Of a stretch of 64,000 nt of DNA, positions 11,006 through 22,814 are shown one piece after another. Both the position numbers and the translations under genes were made by a program. The notes under the pieces were generated by a model. That model had not been told where the DNA came from, ran no database searches, and was given only the letters and a program-made list of their open reading frames with translations. How positions within the stretch are numbered: position 1 is the first letter of the stretch; every line of letters begins with the position of its first letter. Origin of the DNA: Acanthosepion pharaonis (Eukaryota > Mollusca > Cephalopoda > Sepiida > Sepiidae); assembly GCA_903632075.3 (NCBI GenBank), contig CAHIKZ030005438.1, positions 175,001-239,000 on the forward strand, written 5' to 3'.

Positions 11006-11215
11006 CTAGACACCATAGCAAAGTGATCATCCGAACAATTACCATAAAAATATTTATGGAAAAAACAAAGAGAGAAAACTTTTACGGAGGTGGGAAAATG
11101 ACTGAAGCCGAGATGCCAGATCGAGGCCAATAATATTCCTGATTCTTCTTTGAATTTTATCAAGTAACACTAGATCATATGTTGCGGCAATATTTTAAGC
11201 ATGGACGAATGGGTG

Positions 11216-11218
<3 letters not shown>

Positions 11219-11271
<53 letters not shown>
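11219..11271. repeat. (TA)n microsatellite
   Basis: Pure TA tract; similar tracts lie at 11,451-11,530 and 11,622-11,662 and break up the copy-2 repeat block. Confidence 0.97.
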
Positions 11272-11276
<5 letters not shown>

Positions 11277-11446
11277 ATAATTTCTTTTTGCATACATTCT
11301 AGTATACATCAACTACGTTAAGTCTACGCTGAAATCGACCAATTCAGTAGATTTTAGAAAGTGGGCAATACCTATTTTTTCAAACAATATTCTAAAATGT
11401 TATAGTAAAAGTTGCAAGCCAATGCGGTCTCACCTCACTGAACATT

Positions 11447-11508
<62 letters not shown>

Positions 11509-11559
11509 CATATATATATATATATACATATATGTATGTATATATATATATGTGAGTGT

Positions 11560-11618
11560 GTGTAGTGCTAGTGCCTGTGTGGTTCATTAGAGTATATGCT
11601 GCTTAAAATATAAATATC

Positions 11619-11665
<47 letters not shown>

Positions 11666-12150
11666 ATGTATATACAATGTGTGCACCTTTTGTAAAAGCA
11701 ACAGTTAATCCAAATATATACGTGTGTGATTTTTGTGAACACATGTGTGTCGCATGCCTTTACCAAACTATGATCTGGAATTGGAATGCAAGCAGTAATG
11801 GCACCTACCCTGAATCCATCATAAAATTTAGGATGCGAAATTAGTAAATACCAAACACTTCCAATGTATGGATCACTTATACCAAAGTAATCTTGGAGAA
11901 AAGGAAATCCATCCTAGAATAAGCTTCGTCAGAGATAGTTTCACCCAATACCCCACATTGCTACGAAAACAAAAACATCAATAGCTTCGTCAGATCTAGA
12001 TTGTTGTACTGATGCCATGCATGGCGACAATCCCGTTCATTTATATCTAAACTGTCAGCTGTATACAGCCACATTCTAAAACCAATGGTTAAAAAAAAGC
12101 CTTTGATCTAGTGAAGCCCGAGTTTCTTGGGAAAGATCATATATTTTTTA
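11560..12150. repeat. dispersed repeat block, copy 2, without mariner
   Basis: This is a diverged copy of 9,640-10,290 ('ttagagtatatgctgcttaa', 'acgtgtgtgatttttgtgaa', 'ctaaactgtcagctgtatac'). No mariner sequence lies at its left edge, unlike the other two copies. An AT tract interrupts it. Confidence 0.75.
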
Positions 12151-12204
12151 ACATTGCGGACTGGCGCTGCACAGTCGCAAACAAACATCACTTGAGGACT
12201 ACCA

Positions 12205-12480
12205 ACAGCAGCAACGACTCAAATGGATAGCACATTTTGCACTAGAAAGAGCTACAATGGATTTTACATGTAACTCTAAGAGAAAATGATCAAAATGTTG
12301 ACCTTCCACTCTACTTCAAACAAATGGTTAGGAAGGAAATCCCCATCGATAATAGAATGAGTGATAACAGATACTGGACTTGAGAAACCAGTTTCCCTGA
12401 AAAAATGTTTTCAGATAATGATTTTATAAATTTCAACCGAAAGCAGTACTTGAGTCAAAATGTTTCCTTATAAGGAAACA
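12205..12480 (+). repeat. dispersed repeat family R
   Basis: The segment carries 'aggaaggaaatccccatcga', 'taacagatactggacttgag' and, at 12,463-12,480, the palindrome GTTTCCTTATAAGGAAAC. Relatives are at 18,900-19,095, 19,100-19,265 (+) and 26,100-26,260 (minus). It has no open frame. It may be a non-autonomous retroposon, class unknown. Confidence 0.75.
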
Positions 12481-12954
12481 GCTACTTAATATTAGCATTA
12501 TTAGTTTGTTTATACTCGGATCATGTGTAAGTGTATCACTTTGTTATTAGTGTGTATGTGTTCACTTTGTATTTTCATGCCAAACTCTGGCTTTAGTAAA
12601 ATTATCGCATAGCTATTTGTGTAATAGTCTCTTTTTTATGTGTATGTTTATAATGTATTTACTGTGTGTTTGTGGAGATTTCGTATTTGGACATATGTGG
12701 GTTTTTTTTTTTTTTTTGGTAATATTGTGTTTCATTCAGTGTATTTTTGAGACACACAGTTCTGTGTGTCTGCGTGTGAGATACTGTGGATTTAGTGTGT
12801 TATAGTGTTTCCTACTTTCAATATCGAAAAGTATGGATGTATCTGTACTTGTGCGAATGTAACATATTGTGATCTTTGTTCGTGTCAATGCGTTTGTAAG
12901 CTGTTTGATTAGCGTGCGTGCGTGCGTATCTGATACTAAGTTGTTTGTTTGCTT

Positions 12955-12959
12955 GCGTG

Positions 12960-12998
<39 letters not shown>
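12955..12998. repeat. (GT)n microsatellite
   Basis: GT dinucleotides with a few GC steps. Both surrounding minus frames are THTH translations of it. Confidence 0.95.
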
Positions 12999-13209
12999 AG
13001 ATTAATACAAGACGCATGTTCCGGTCTTTCGTAAAACTCCAAAGATTTTCTTCCGTGTCTCTGCATTTCCACGCTGACTAACAATGATTTACTACTCGGA
13101 ATTATGGGGCGTGGATAATAAACTCCGCTTTATGGGTTCAATGACTTACTAGGACGGAAACTATGTGTGCATACAACCGTATAAAGCTTCATAACACACG
13201 AATTAGATG

Positions 13210-13213
13210 GGTT

Positions 13214-13261
<48 letters not shown>

Positions 13262-13373
13262 CGAATAGACTGAGATATAGATAGGATTCATATACATACT
13301 TAAAGAGTGAGAGGATATAGATCTATAGATAAAGAGATGGATAGACTGACATACAGAGAGAGAGGGTGAGAAG

Positions 13374-13434
<61 letters not shown>

Positions 13435-13697
13435 CGAATAGACTGATATATAGATAGGATTCATATACATACTTAAAAGAGTGAGAGGATATGATCTATA
13501 GATAAAAAGAGATGGATAGACTGACATACAGAGAGAGAGGTGAGAAGAGATAGATAGATAGATAGATAGATAGAGAGAGATAGATAGATACGAATAGACT
13601 GATATATAGATGGGATTCATATACATACTTAAAGAGTGAGAGGATATAGATCTATAGATAAAGAGATGGATAGACTGACATACAGAGAGGGGGTGAG

Positions 13698-13751
<54 letters not shown>

Positions 13752-13860
13752 CGAATAGACTGATATATAGATAGGATTCATATACATACTTAAAGAGTGA
13801 GAGGATATAGATCTATAGATAAAGAGATGGATAGACTGACATACAGAGAGAGAGGGTGAG

Positions 13861-13913
<53 letters not shown>

Positions 13914-14046
13914 GAATACGAATAGACTGATATATAGATGGGATTCATATACATATTAGGATATAGATCTATAGATAAAGAGATGGATAGACTGACATAT
14001 TATTAGAGATAGATAGATAGATAGATAGATGGATAGATGATAGATA
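13210..14046. repeat. compound GATA minisatellite, about 5 units
   Basis: (GATA)n blocks alternate with a complex core of about 110 bp ('tacgaatagactgatatata', 'ggattcatatacatacttaa', 'agagatggatagactgacat'). Cores start near 13,261, 13,433, 13,588, 13,751 and 13,917, giving periods of about 155-172 bp. The cores are almost identical; the variation is in GATA copy number. Confidence 0.95.
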
Positions 14047-14127
14047 TTATTATTATTATTATTTCTCTTGGTCTGTCCATGGTTCTATTCATTAACGTTT
14101 CTTTCCATTTACCAGCGCCAAATAGTC

Positions 14128-14345
<218 letters not shown>

Positions 14346-14389
14346 AAATAGATAGATATTAATAAACTGGGATACATGGATAGATAGAT

Positions 14390-14955
14390 CTTCTTCATCT
14401 ATGTGCCGCGTCACTTCAGGACTTAGAAGATCATGGCTCTCCACAACTTTCTATATTGTGCGTCTCTTATCAGTTTTTCTCCCTTTGTTAATTTGAAATT
14501 TGGATTTCAAAGCCAGGATCTCGAATGCTGATTATCAAAGCAGATTACATCGTTTTAATTTGTAAGATTGGAGTGACACAATATTCTTTTCCTCCTTTTA
14601 TCTCGTGGAATTCTAATAAAACGAGTTTCCAATGACAGCGTCGAATAAAGGACCAACCAAATCAATTAAATTCTCAATTAATAACCCGCCTCTGATCTAT
14701 AATGTTACAATCGATCAGGTTATCGTGAAGAGAGGAAGTCGACTCATCAAGTTTCTGTGATCTTCCGCCTGCTCTGTGAGCGTTACATTTTCCAATTTCT
14801 CAGACCTTCAAATGTCTCTTGTTAGTAGCAGCCTCTTCCTTGTCCCGTCTCTGTCTAAAATCTTTTTTCTTACACATATTCTGTCTATGGTATTAATCGA
14901 TGAAACTACATTTCAGCTGCTTCAAGTCTCTTCTTCGTCTGCGAGGAAATTTTCG
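14390..14955 (-). pseudogene. LINE RT relics (RTE/L1-like), minus strand
   Basis: Two pieces are seen: 14,393-14,480 ('gtgccgcgtcacttcaggac', 'tcatggctctccacaac', the ORF2 end) and 14,745-14,955 ('cgcctgctctgtgagcgtta', 'tgcttcaagtctcttcttcg', the MLRIPW region). The sequence between them is not recognised. Multiple stops. Confidence 0.65.
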
Positions 14956-15385
14956 TAGTAATGGTCAACCAGCTGTCCTCTTGTATGGGAGTGAGTGCTG
15001 GACGATTTCCTCAAATATGAAGAGAAATGTAGTTCTACAGAAGGATGCTGAGGATACCGTGGACTGAACATGTGAGTAACGAAGAAGTTTTGGAGAAAAT
15101 GGAAACAAAAAGGAAACTAATATTTAACATCAGGAAGAGTCGGTTGAGGTGTCTTGGGAATATAATGAGGAAGGAGGGCTTGGCAAATCTAGTACTCACA
15201 GGACAGATAGAGAGCAAGAGAGAAACAACGCATAACATACTTAATGATCTTGTGTAAATGGATGGCGGAACAGGGATTAGAAGAAATAACAGAAAGACAA
15301 AGTTTATTAAGAGATAAAAGAGACTGGAAGTTGTGGAGAGCCATGGTCGTCTACGTCCTGAGGGGACACGGTATATAAGGGAGAA
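14955..15385 (+). pseudogene. LINE RT C-terminal relic (RTE/L1-like)
   Basis: The frame at 15,045-15,257 reads MLRIPWTEHVSNEEVLEKME, then LRCLGNIMRKEGLANLVLTG, with LYGSECWTIS just upstream and the 'gagagccatggtcgtctacg' end at about 15,335-15,380. This is the thumb and C-terminus of an endonuclease-RT LINE. It lies head to head with the minus relic at 14,390-14,955. A stop at 15,257 and frame changes make it dead. Confidence 0.85.
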
Positions 15386-15717
15386 GACTACTGCAGATTC
15401 AAAAGCATTACGTAGAGACCTTTCTATTTGCTAAGTTTAGCTTAATTACGACACAAATCTACACGTACAGGATGCTCAATTAGTACAGAACTCGTTTCAC
15501 AATAGTAATGGTCAACCAGATTAGCTCGTTAACCATTAACCCACCCCGAGGTGACTATCGAAAAATACGTTTTTTTTTATCATTTCGCTTTAATCAAAGC
15601 GATAACGTCATTAAGACGACAGTAAAGGGCAAGAGAAAACTTTAGTGAACAGAAAGGACAATAAAAGTACAGATTTCGGGGAGACAGAAGATGACGATTA
15701 ATGTCTAAATGTTTGAA
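15386..15717. repeat. 335-bp direct repeat, left copy
   Basis: From 'gactactgcagattcaaaag' to 'taaatgtttgaaga' it is repeated at 16,545-16,882 with roughly 10-15% visible divergence. The two copies bracket the LINE relic at 15,718-16,540. Confidence 0.95.
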
Positions 15718-16510
15718 GACTACTCTTTATTAATCACCATAGAGATCCTTCCTGCCCCCCCCCCCATTAGAATATCTGATAGTCAACTTCTTGAGAGCAA
15801 CTCCCTGCGTCTGCTCGGTATCACGTTGACTGCTGACCTGAGATGGAACAAATACATTGAGTCAATTGCTTCTTCCACCGCGAAGAAAGTTGGCTCTCTG
15901 TGCCGCGCCAGGAAATTTTTCACCCCGGAATCGATACTTCAAATATACAAATCAACCATTCGCCCTTGCATGGAGTATTGCTGCCATATATGGTCTGGGG
16001 CACCTTCTGTTTACCTAGGAGTTCTTGACAAGATCCAGAGACGGATATGTAATATAATTGATCTGGCGTCTCGTCTACACTCACTCTCTCACAGACGCGC
16101 CGTCGCCTCTCTCTGTCTTTTCTACAAATACTTTCATGGTAATTGCTCCGATGAGCTGCTTTCACTGGTTCCCAGACTCCATGAATTCAAGCGCCTTACG
16201 AGGCTGGCATCCCGCTCCCACCCTTACACTGTAGAAACTTTTAAATGTAGCCGTCTCTTCTACTCCAAGAGCTTCGTACCTCGCACCTCTCGCCTGTGGA
16301 ATACCCTTCTCAATTACTGTTTCCCTGAGAGCTATAATCTCCAACTATTCAAATGTAATGTCAATCGACACCTCCAGTTACCTTGATCTACCCACTATCC
16401 CTCTTCTCATCCTTTCTTCTATCAATCCTATCTGCTCTTGCTCCAAATCGTCTGCAACCCCCTGCATCCTAATGGCTTCACGCCTTGCTCGTGGCGTAAT
16501 GCTTAAAAAA
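15709..16510 (+). pseudogene. Jockey/CR1-like LINE ORF2 C-terminus with 3' UTR
   Basis: A 225-codon open frame (15,709-16,386) holds the C-terminal third of a non-LTR RT: RLLGITLTADLRWNKYIESI near residues 32-51, IYKSTIRPCMEYCCHIWSGA near 80-99, SHRRAVASLCLFYKYFHGNC near 125-145, and the closing FPESYNLQLFKCNVNRHLQL. No catalytic YXDD is included because the copy is 5' truncated, as most LINE copies are. After the stop comes a CT-rich 3' UTR ending 'tggcgtaatgcttaaaaaaa', a 3' end shared with the copies at 27.5, 28.1 and 28.6 kb. It is the best preserved LINE piece here, open over its length but far too short to act. Confidence 0.9.
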
Positions 16511-16544
16511 AAATCTCCAGATATATATATAACAGATAAAGAGG

Positions 16545-16882
16545 AAGACTGCTGCAGATTCAAAAGCATTACGTAGAGACTTTTCTATTTGCTAAGTTTA
16601 GCTTAATTACGACACAAATCTACACGTACAGGACACTCATTTATTACAACACTCGTTTCACAATAGTAATGGTCAACCAGATTAGCTCGTTAGCCATTAA
16701 CCCACCACAAGGCGACCATCGAATTATATGATTTTTTATTATCTCACTGTAAGAAAAGCGATAACCTCATTAAGACGTCAGTAAAATGTACGAGAAAATT
16801 TTAGTGTACAAAAAGGACAATAAAAGAACAGGTTTCAAGGAGACACAAAATGACGATTGAAGTTTAAATGTTTGAAGATCAA
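16545..16882. repeat. 335-bp direct repeat, right copy
   Basis: Partner of 15,386-15,717. It begins right after the LINE tail, without an obvious short target-site duplication. Confidence 0.95.
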
Positions 16883-17480
16883 AGATGGCAGGGAATCCAG
16901 AAGAAAGTTCTAAACGGTGAGATTTATTTGCCAATCTCGTAGTACGTTCAAATTTATAGGGTGAATATAAGAAGAAGGATAGCCCATTAAAATAATTGCC
17001 TTGAAACTATTTATAGAAAAGACAGTGACCGAAGTCGAAGTGTCAGGTCGTGATAAATAAAAATTACAAACCCTTCTTTGCATTTTGTGTAGTATCTTCA
17101 GATATATATAACACCATTGTGCAAATTAATTAAAAACCGCTTTAGTTTCCTTTTTTCGGCATACGGTAAGTTTTTTTTGTCCAAACTGCAGAAAGTCCGA
17201 AAGCCATTCGCGGTAGATGATTACAGAGTAAGATGAACCACTCTAAGCAAAGTGATAATACGACCAAGACGCAAAAGGCCAGCGGAAGTGAAAGAGAAGG
17301 AAAAAACTTTAGAAGGAACCGGAAACTCAATCCTAAACAGGAAACAAGGGATAAACAGCTACTCCTGTTCATAAACCGAGGAGATATGAAAACTAGACAA
17401 CCAATGCAAACCATTGAACCTATCTACTACTATTGAGGATGTATTTTTAAATAAATAAATAGTAAATAGAATTTCAGAGT
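16883..17480. other. unassigned AT-rich sequence
   Basis: Only chance frames (67-90 codons on opposite strands, none resembling a known protein). No repeat recognised within the window. Confidence 0.5.
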
Positions 17481-17481
17481 T

Positions 17482-17885
17482 CTGAACATAGGGCCACAAC
17501 AACAGCTCTCTAACGGACAAGGTGATCCTCTTCAGCTTGGTCCCTGTCGTACCGGCTGTCTTCACTTCTCCGGGGGATTTTCACCGGCTTGCGTCATACA
17601 TTCCATTTTGAAGGATTCTTCCTCGGCCATGTCGTTGTTTGAAAATAACTGAGTTTTCTCTAACAAACTAGTTTTTAAGTAAGTAGGTTGTTAGCCTACT
17701 CCACACACACCAAACTGGAAGAGCAGGGTGTGTCTTTCGTCGGCTCCTACCGCACAGACCTGTTGAGCTTGGATGGATCTGCTAAGGGCCAAAGCCCCCG
17801 CCCACATATCTCTGGGGGTCGTTGAAGCACGCAAGCCGTCCTATCATACCAAGGCGACAAACCATCAGGATGAGTTTTAATATTT
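17482..17885. repeat. 395-bp tandemly duplicated repeat, copy 1
   Basis: Carries 'gtaccggctgtcttcacttc', 'ggccatgtcgttgtttgaaa', 'cagggtgtgtctttcgtcgg' and 'ccacatatctctgggggtcg'. The whole block recurs at 18,032-18,425 at 545-bp spacing with moderate divergence. No family recognised; GC content is above the surroundings. Confidence 0.9.
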
Positions 17886-18031
17886 AAAGGATTGTTGCCA
17901 ATCAGGAAATATAAGCCCCCATGGCACAGAAGTCCTTTTCTATTTAATTCAAATTGTATGTGTATGTACATATGCATCTAAAAAGATTTTATACGATATT
18001 TAATATTTGTTTATGTCTCTTGATCCATTGC

Positions 18032-18425
18032 GGAACATAGGGCCGTAAAAAACAGCTCAGCGACGGACACGGTTCCGGGCGATCCTCTTCAGCTTGGCCC
18101 ATGTAGTACCGGCTGTCTTCACTTCCCCGGTGGATTTTCACCGGCACGCGTCATACGCTCCACTTTGAAGGACTCTTCCTCGGCCATGTCGTTGTTGGAA
18201 AATATCGTTGACTTTTCTGTAACAAGCTAGTTTTTAAGTGAGTAGGTTGATTGTCTACTCCACAACTCCCAATCTGGAGGACTAGGGTGTGTCTTTCGTC
18301 TAGCTCCGAGCCCACAGGCCGGTTGAGTTTGGTTGGACCTGCTAAGGACCGAAGCCTCCGACCACATAGCTCTGTGGGTCATCGAAGCATGCAAACCGTC
18401 TTACCACGTCAAGGCATCACATAAT
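18032..18425. repeat. 395-bp tandemly duplicated repeat, copy 2
   Basis: Partner of 17,482-17,885, with matching order of all landmark strings. Confidence 0.9.
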
Positions 18426-18899
18426 CAGGATGGCAAACAGGACACAAGGGATAAATTTCTGTCCTTGTTCCAAAGAAAAAACAAAAGTTAATTGATTTGT
18501 ATTTACAGTTTATCAACCCTTTATATATTTTGACTTGAATTGGGTTGTAAGAATAAAATATCACAGTAATATTTTTTTGAGAATTACATTGATTTTTCCA
18601 AGTTTTACTATTTAACCCATAGTTGTGGAGGAGGTAGATGCAAGGGTTTCCCAAGTGAATATAACAAATTCAAACCAAACAGATAGATGTTATGTTCTTA
18701 AAATAATCTTCTTTGAACTAGAATCATTGACGTAAAAAATATCCAACCATATCATGGCCTTGATGTAACTGGGCAAGCATATCGGGCCTTACGGCTCATT
18801 TTTAATCAAAAGCTCTCGGGTTCTTAAATAGCCTTGTCATATCGAGAATTTCCTATAAATATCAGGCACAGCACCAAAATCGTTCAGCTATATAGAAAT

Positions 18900-19265
18900 G
18901 CTTTCTCAGGAGACTTTCAACAACGGCAACGACTAAAATGAATAGCGCATTTAACTCAAGGAAAAATAATGACATAATATGTTGACGTTCCACACCACTC
19001 CAGACAAAAGATTAGGAAGGAAATCCCCATCGATACTGAAAAGAACAATAACAGATACTAGACTTGAGAAACCTATTTTCCATATAAAACTGTCTTAAGA
19101 GAAACAGCTGAAATGGATTTTACAAATAACTCTCAGAGAAAATAATGAGATAATCAAAATGTTGACAATCCACACCACTTCAAACAAAAGTTTAGGAAGG
19201 AAACCCCCGTCAATACTGGAAACGGCAATAACAGCTATTAAACTTGAGAAAGCTATTTTTTGTAT
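18900..19265 (+). repeat. dispersed repeat family R, two tandem copies
   Basis: Copies at about 18,910-19,095 and 19,105-19,265 both contain 'aggaaggaaatccccatcga'-like and 'acttgagaaacctatttt'-like strings also found at 12,300-12,430. Confidence 0.8.
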
Positions 19266-19374
19266 TCTTTTAATAGAATTATTTTTTTCAATTTCAGCTG
19301 ACAGTTGCTGGTTTAGTTTGTTTTGTTTTACGGCATATCAACCTCAATGGGTTATTTAATGCCGACAAGATTTT

Positions 19375-19506
19375 TATTGCTGGTAATAATTTTTTTCAAA
19401 AAAGTATTTTTGGTAATATTTTTTCCCAAAAATGTATTGCTGGTATTATTTTTTTTTCAAAAATGTATTGCTGGTAAATTTTTTTTCAAAAAAGTATTGC
19501 TGGCAT
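19375..19506. repeat. short T-rich tandem repeat, 4 units
   Basis: The unit 'attgctggtaatattttttt' plus 'tcaaaaatgt' of about 33-38 bp is repeated about four times with length changes in the T run. Confidence 0.85.
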
Positions 19507-19559
19507 TAAAACCTATTTTTGTAAATTCATAGTGTTTGGACCCCTTTTAGGCGGGGGGT

Positions 19560-19890
19560 GGGGAATGACTATTTGCTCATAGCTGGGACTCTGATGAAAA
19601 CCAATATGAAAGAAAAATTACATTATTTAACTGCGACAAGGAGGCGGGTGTTTAATTCAACATCCCTTTCATATTTAGGGGTCTTGTCACGGCATTTTGA
19701 CTGTGGCACATTATCATGGCGAATAAAGATGCAACTGTCCATCTCTCTCATGTGTGGAGTTAACCTAACAGGTGCTACCACCCCGGGTTAGAGTGGACCT
19801 GAGAACACCAGCGATTAAGAGGTGGTTCAACGCTCCTCAAAAGCTCTTGATCAGAGGCCTTGCTGTCGGATATAGTTTATCACCATACCA
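19560..19890 (+). repeat. copy of the 5.1-kb dispersed repeat
   Basis: Shares 'ttgtcacggcattttgactg', 'tggcgaataaagatgcaact' and 'acaggtgctaccaccccggg' with 5,140-5,350, and the same 5' neighbour ('ttaactgcgacaaggaggcg'). There is an internal deletion of 'actatttgcccatagctggg'. Confidence 0.8.
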
Positions 19891-20245
19891 AGGACGGCTG
19901 TCAGTTACACTCGCTGTTCGGTAAATGAATATCGAATGTTTCCATATAAGGAAACGGTTAATATTATCATTCAATACGAGGAGAACTGATACTATATTTT
20001 AATCACAGACAGATAGCCAGGGAACGGGAAAAAAGGCGTAACTCGATTAGCACCGTGTTGTAACCTAGGAAAGGGTACTGGATGTAGAATACCCAAAATG
20101 GAGGTTGTAAATGAAATGGTAATCTTTATAACATCAATACAATACTCGCCAGCGGCGTGAAGTAGGTAAACCACTTCTAGTGGTGAATTACTTAGACAGC
20201 ATATTACCCCCACTTATAATAATGTCCATCGTATTTATAAGGATG

Positions 20246-20858
20246 GGGACATACCCATTAGTGTTCATAACATTTATATATCTATCTATCTGTCTGTCTA
20301 TCTATCTCTTTCATCCAATGCATATCAGTCAGTACATGTCTATCTCTTCAAGATTATTCATATCTTTCTTTCTTTATTTCTTTCTTTCTTTCTCTCTCTC
20401 TTTCTCTCTCTTTCTTTATCTCTCCCCACATGTATTTTAAAGGATTAATAGTTTTTTTTTGTTTTTGTTTTTTTTTTATTTCTGTCATGTTTTCTTACTT
20501 TAAACGTCATTGGAGAAGTTTCTAACGCAGGCTTATCATCTCTCAGTTGCGTCTCTGTCCTTGGACAGAGTGGGATCAGGGGCTTCTCTGTCAAAGGACA
20601 GAGGGGCAACTGAGGAAAATTATACTGAAGAGGTGCCCAGCCTTGGGGAACAGCTGCCCGAGGCTGCGTCCTACCATTGCGCCAGAGGAAGGGATCAGTG
20701 CTCGCACTGGGGCTGAGGGAAATTTTTGTCCTTGTCCCGGGTGTACGCGCCTGAGTCCCCACCTAAAAAAGACCTTGTGCCACATCTCGTCCAAGTGGGG
20801 GGAAGGAGTTAATACAACGTATTTATGAGAATTGGGACATACCCATTAGTATTCATAG
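20246..20858. repeat. about 560-bp segment between 24-bp direct repeats
   Basis: 'GGGACATACCCATTAGT' plus 'gTTCATA' at 20,246 returns at 20,835 with one mismatch. Between them lie a TATC/TTTC microsatellite (20,276-20,425) and a GC-rich block (20,505-20,810) that resembles nothing else here. The 68-105-codon frames in the block run on both strands and look accidental. Confidence 0.6.
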
Positions 20859-20929
20859 GTACAGTATATAACACATATATATCCTTCTTGGTTAATGGAT
20901 ACCGAATGTTTCCTTATAAAGAAACGTCT

Positions 20930-22290
20930 GATATTGCCATTACCATGTTGCTATTCACCATCGAGTGAGATAGTGTATTGTATGACTATCGCAACTATCA
21001 TGATAATTATGCCTATTTTTGCTTCATGATAAGGTTTTCCGGCAAGGCATCGCATAATATCAATCAGGTTTGACAGTATCCTGCGTCTTTTGGTACTCTC
21101 TTTTGAAAAGTGAAAAGAGCACTTTCTCTGAATTGTAAGTGATTAATAGTCAATAAAAGCAATTATAACTTCGGATTACAGATATGAATCCGATAAAATA
21201 AAGAACAAGTCGGAAACGAATCTCAATCTAACATGTTTCATTTTTATTAAAGCTTCGTCAGAAGGTGATTTATATATGCATATCAAAACATAATAACAAC
21301 ATTAGTTGTTAAATTTAATCTACATAATTCTTTTTGAAGCATATTTTCATAAATATTTAATCTGTGGTATTCATATTTAAAGCACATTTTAAAACTTGTG
21401 ATATGCAAGCAATATTTCTGTTGATAAAGTTTGTATATTTTGAAATTCGCCATGTTTGTGTTAAAAGAATTTATATTTAACTTGTCAAAATACAGTCTTA
21501 AAAAAATATCAGTGTTTAAATTTAAAGAAAACCTAAAATAAACGTAATTTTTGCCTTCTAGAAATAATGGTTTTTACTTTTTTATTTTATTTTATTTTTA
21601 TTTAAATATTTAATTTTTTTTTTTTTTTCGAAGCAGACACAAAGTTTAAAAATATTGGATTTTTATAGAATTTTTGGCCTGGCATATTACTTACGATCAT
21701 GTTCCCTGCAGCCTTCGTAGAAACCATTGTTGTCTGACATTTCACGTTATTACAAATTAGCCAAACGCAGCCGAATAAATGATTTCCAGAATTTTCTAAA
21801 TAAGTCAAAATCTGTTTAATTCGATTTTCTTAAACCTATACGAAATTAATGAAACAAGCTAAAAGAGAGTAAGCTAAATTATTATTATTAATACAAAAAT
21901 TAATCATTGTTAATTATTTTAACTAAATCACTAGAGAATTATTTAAAAATACTAAGTAATTTCATTTTAATTGATTTTAATGTTAAAGGTATAAAATAAA
22001 TATCTTTTTCGTATTTAATTGTAGAAAATATCATTTCAAAAATTGAAATCTGATACTGATTTAAATATGACTATTAATAAAATAATTAAGAAAACTTCGA
22101 TTACAACTTGCTTTTCTATGTTTGTAGAACGAGTATTTAGCTAGTATTTAATATATAGGTACACAGTCATCTAACAAAATGAAATTTGCGTCTTGCTAAT
22201 GAGTGAAATCAAACGAAAATGTGAAATATTAAATAAACTGACAGTGAACTTTGTACTTTCTGTTCTAAAATACAGAAAATAACAGAATTA
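20930..22290. other. AT-rich gene-poor stretch
   Basis: About 1.3 kb with no repeat recognised beyond homopolymers; the 68-codon minus frame at 21,602-21,808 has no recognisable content. Confidence 0.6.
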
Positions 22291-22293
22291 AAC

Positions 22294-22352
22294 AACACAC
22301 ACACACACATACATGTGTGTGTGTGTGCGTGTGTGTGTGTGTGTGTGTGTTT
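22294..22352. repeat. (AC)n-(GT)n inverted microsatellite
   Basis: An AC tract is followed after 'atacat' by a GT tract, so the two can pair as a hairpin. Confidence 0.9.
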
Positions 22353-22357
22353 TATCA

Positions 22358-22445
22358 GATCTGTATATGGCTTTATCAGTATTTATCTGTAGGAGCATAT
22401 TACTGTTGCCTCGATTCAGTTCTTCATTTGTAAGAAAATTGTTTG
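22358..22445 (-). pseudogene. LINE RT short relic
   Basis: 'ctgttgcctcgattcagttc' and 'ttcatttgtaagaaaattg' match the relic at 23,455-23,540, on the minus strand of an RTE/L1-like ORF2. Confidence 0.6.
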
Positions 22446-22543
22446 TTTTTTTTAATCGCAAGATCTGACGAAGCGAAATCGATCAATTTTTATCTGTCTC
22501 ATGAAATAAAATATTACCATGGCTTTCTGAAGTTTCTGATTTG

Positions 22544-22576
<33 letters not shown>

Positions 22577-22580
<4 letters not shown>

Positions 22581-22715
22581 TATTAGTTTTATTTTATTTT
22601 ATCCTTACTCTGTCGTGGACATTGAGTTCTACCTGGATTCTTCCTCTTGAATTTTATTCAAAAAATATACATGTATGTGTATTTATATATTTTGCATATG
22701 TATGTATATTTACCA

Positions 22716-22791
<76 letters not shown>

Positions 22792-22800
22792 TTTGTTGTG
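22577..22800. repeat. SSR-bounded dispersed repeat with AT/TATC tracts
   Basis: About 150 bp of unique sequence ('gttctacctggattcttcct', 'tattcaaaaaatatacatgt', 'gtatatttaccacta') is bounded by (TA)n on the left and (TCTA)n(TA)n on the right. An inverted copy with the same kinds of flanks lies at 43,003-43,235. Confidence 0.85.
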
Positions 22801-22814
22801 CTGCGTTAACTATA

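Noticed and set aside
20445..20828. Frames of 67-105 codons in the GC-rich block
   Set aside because: Frames overlap on both strands, resemble no known protein and lack start or splice context.
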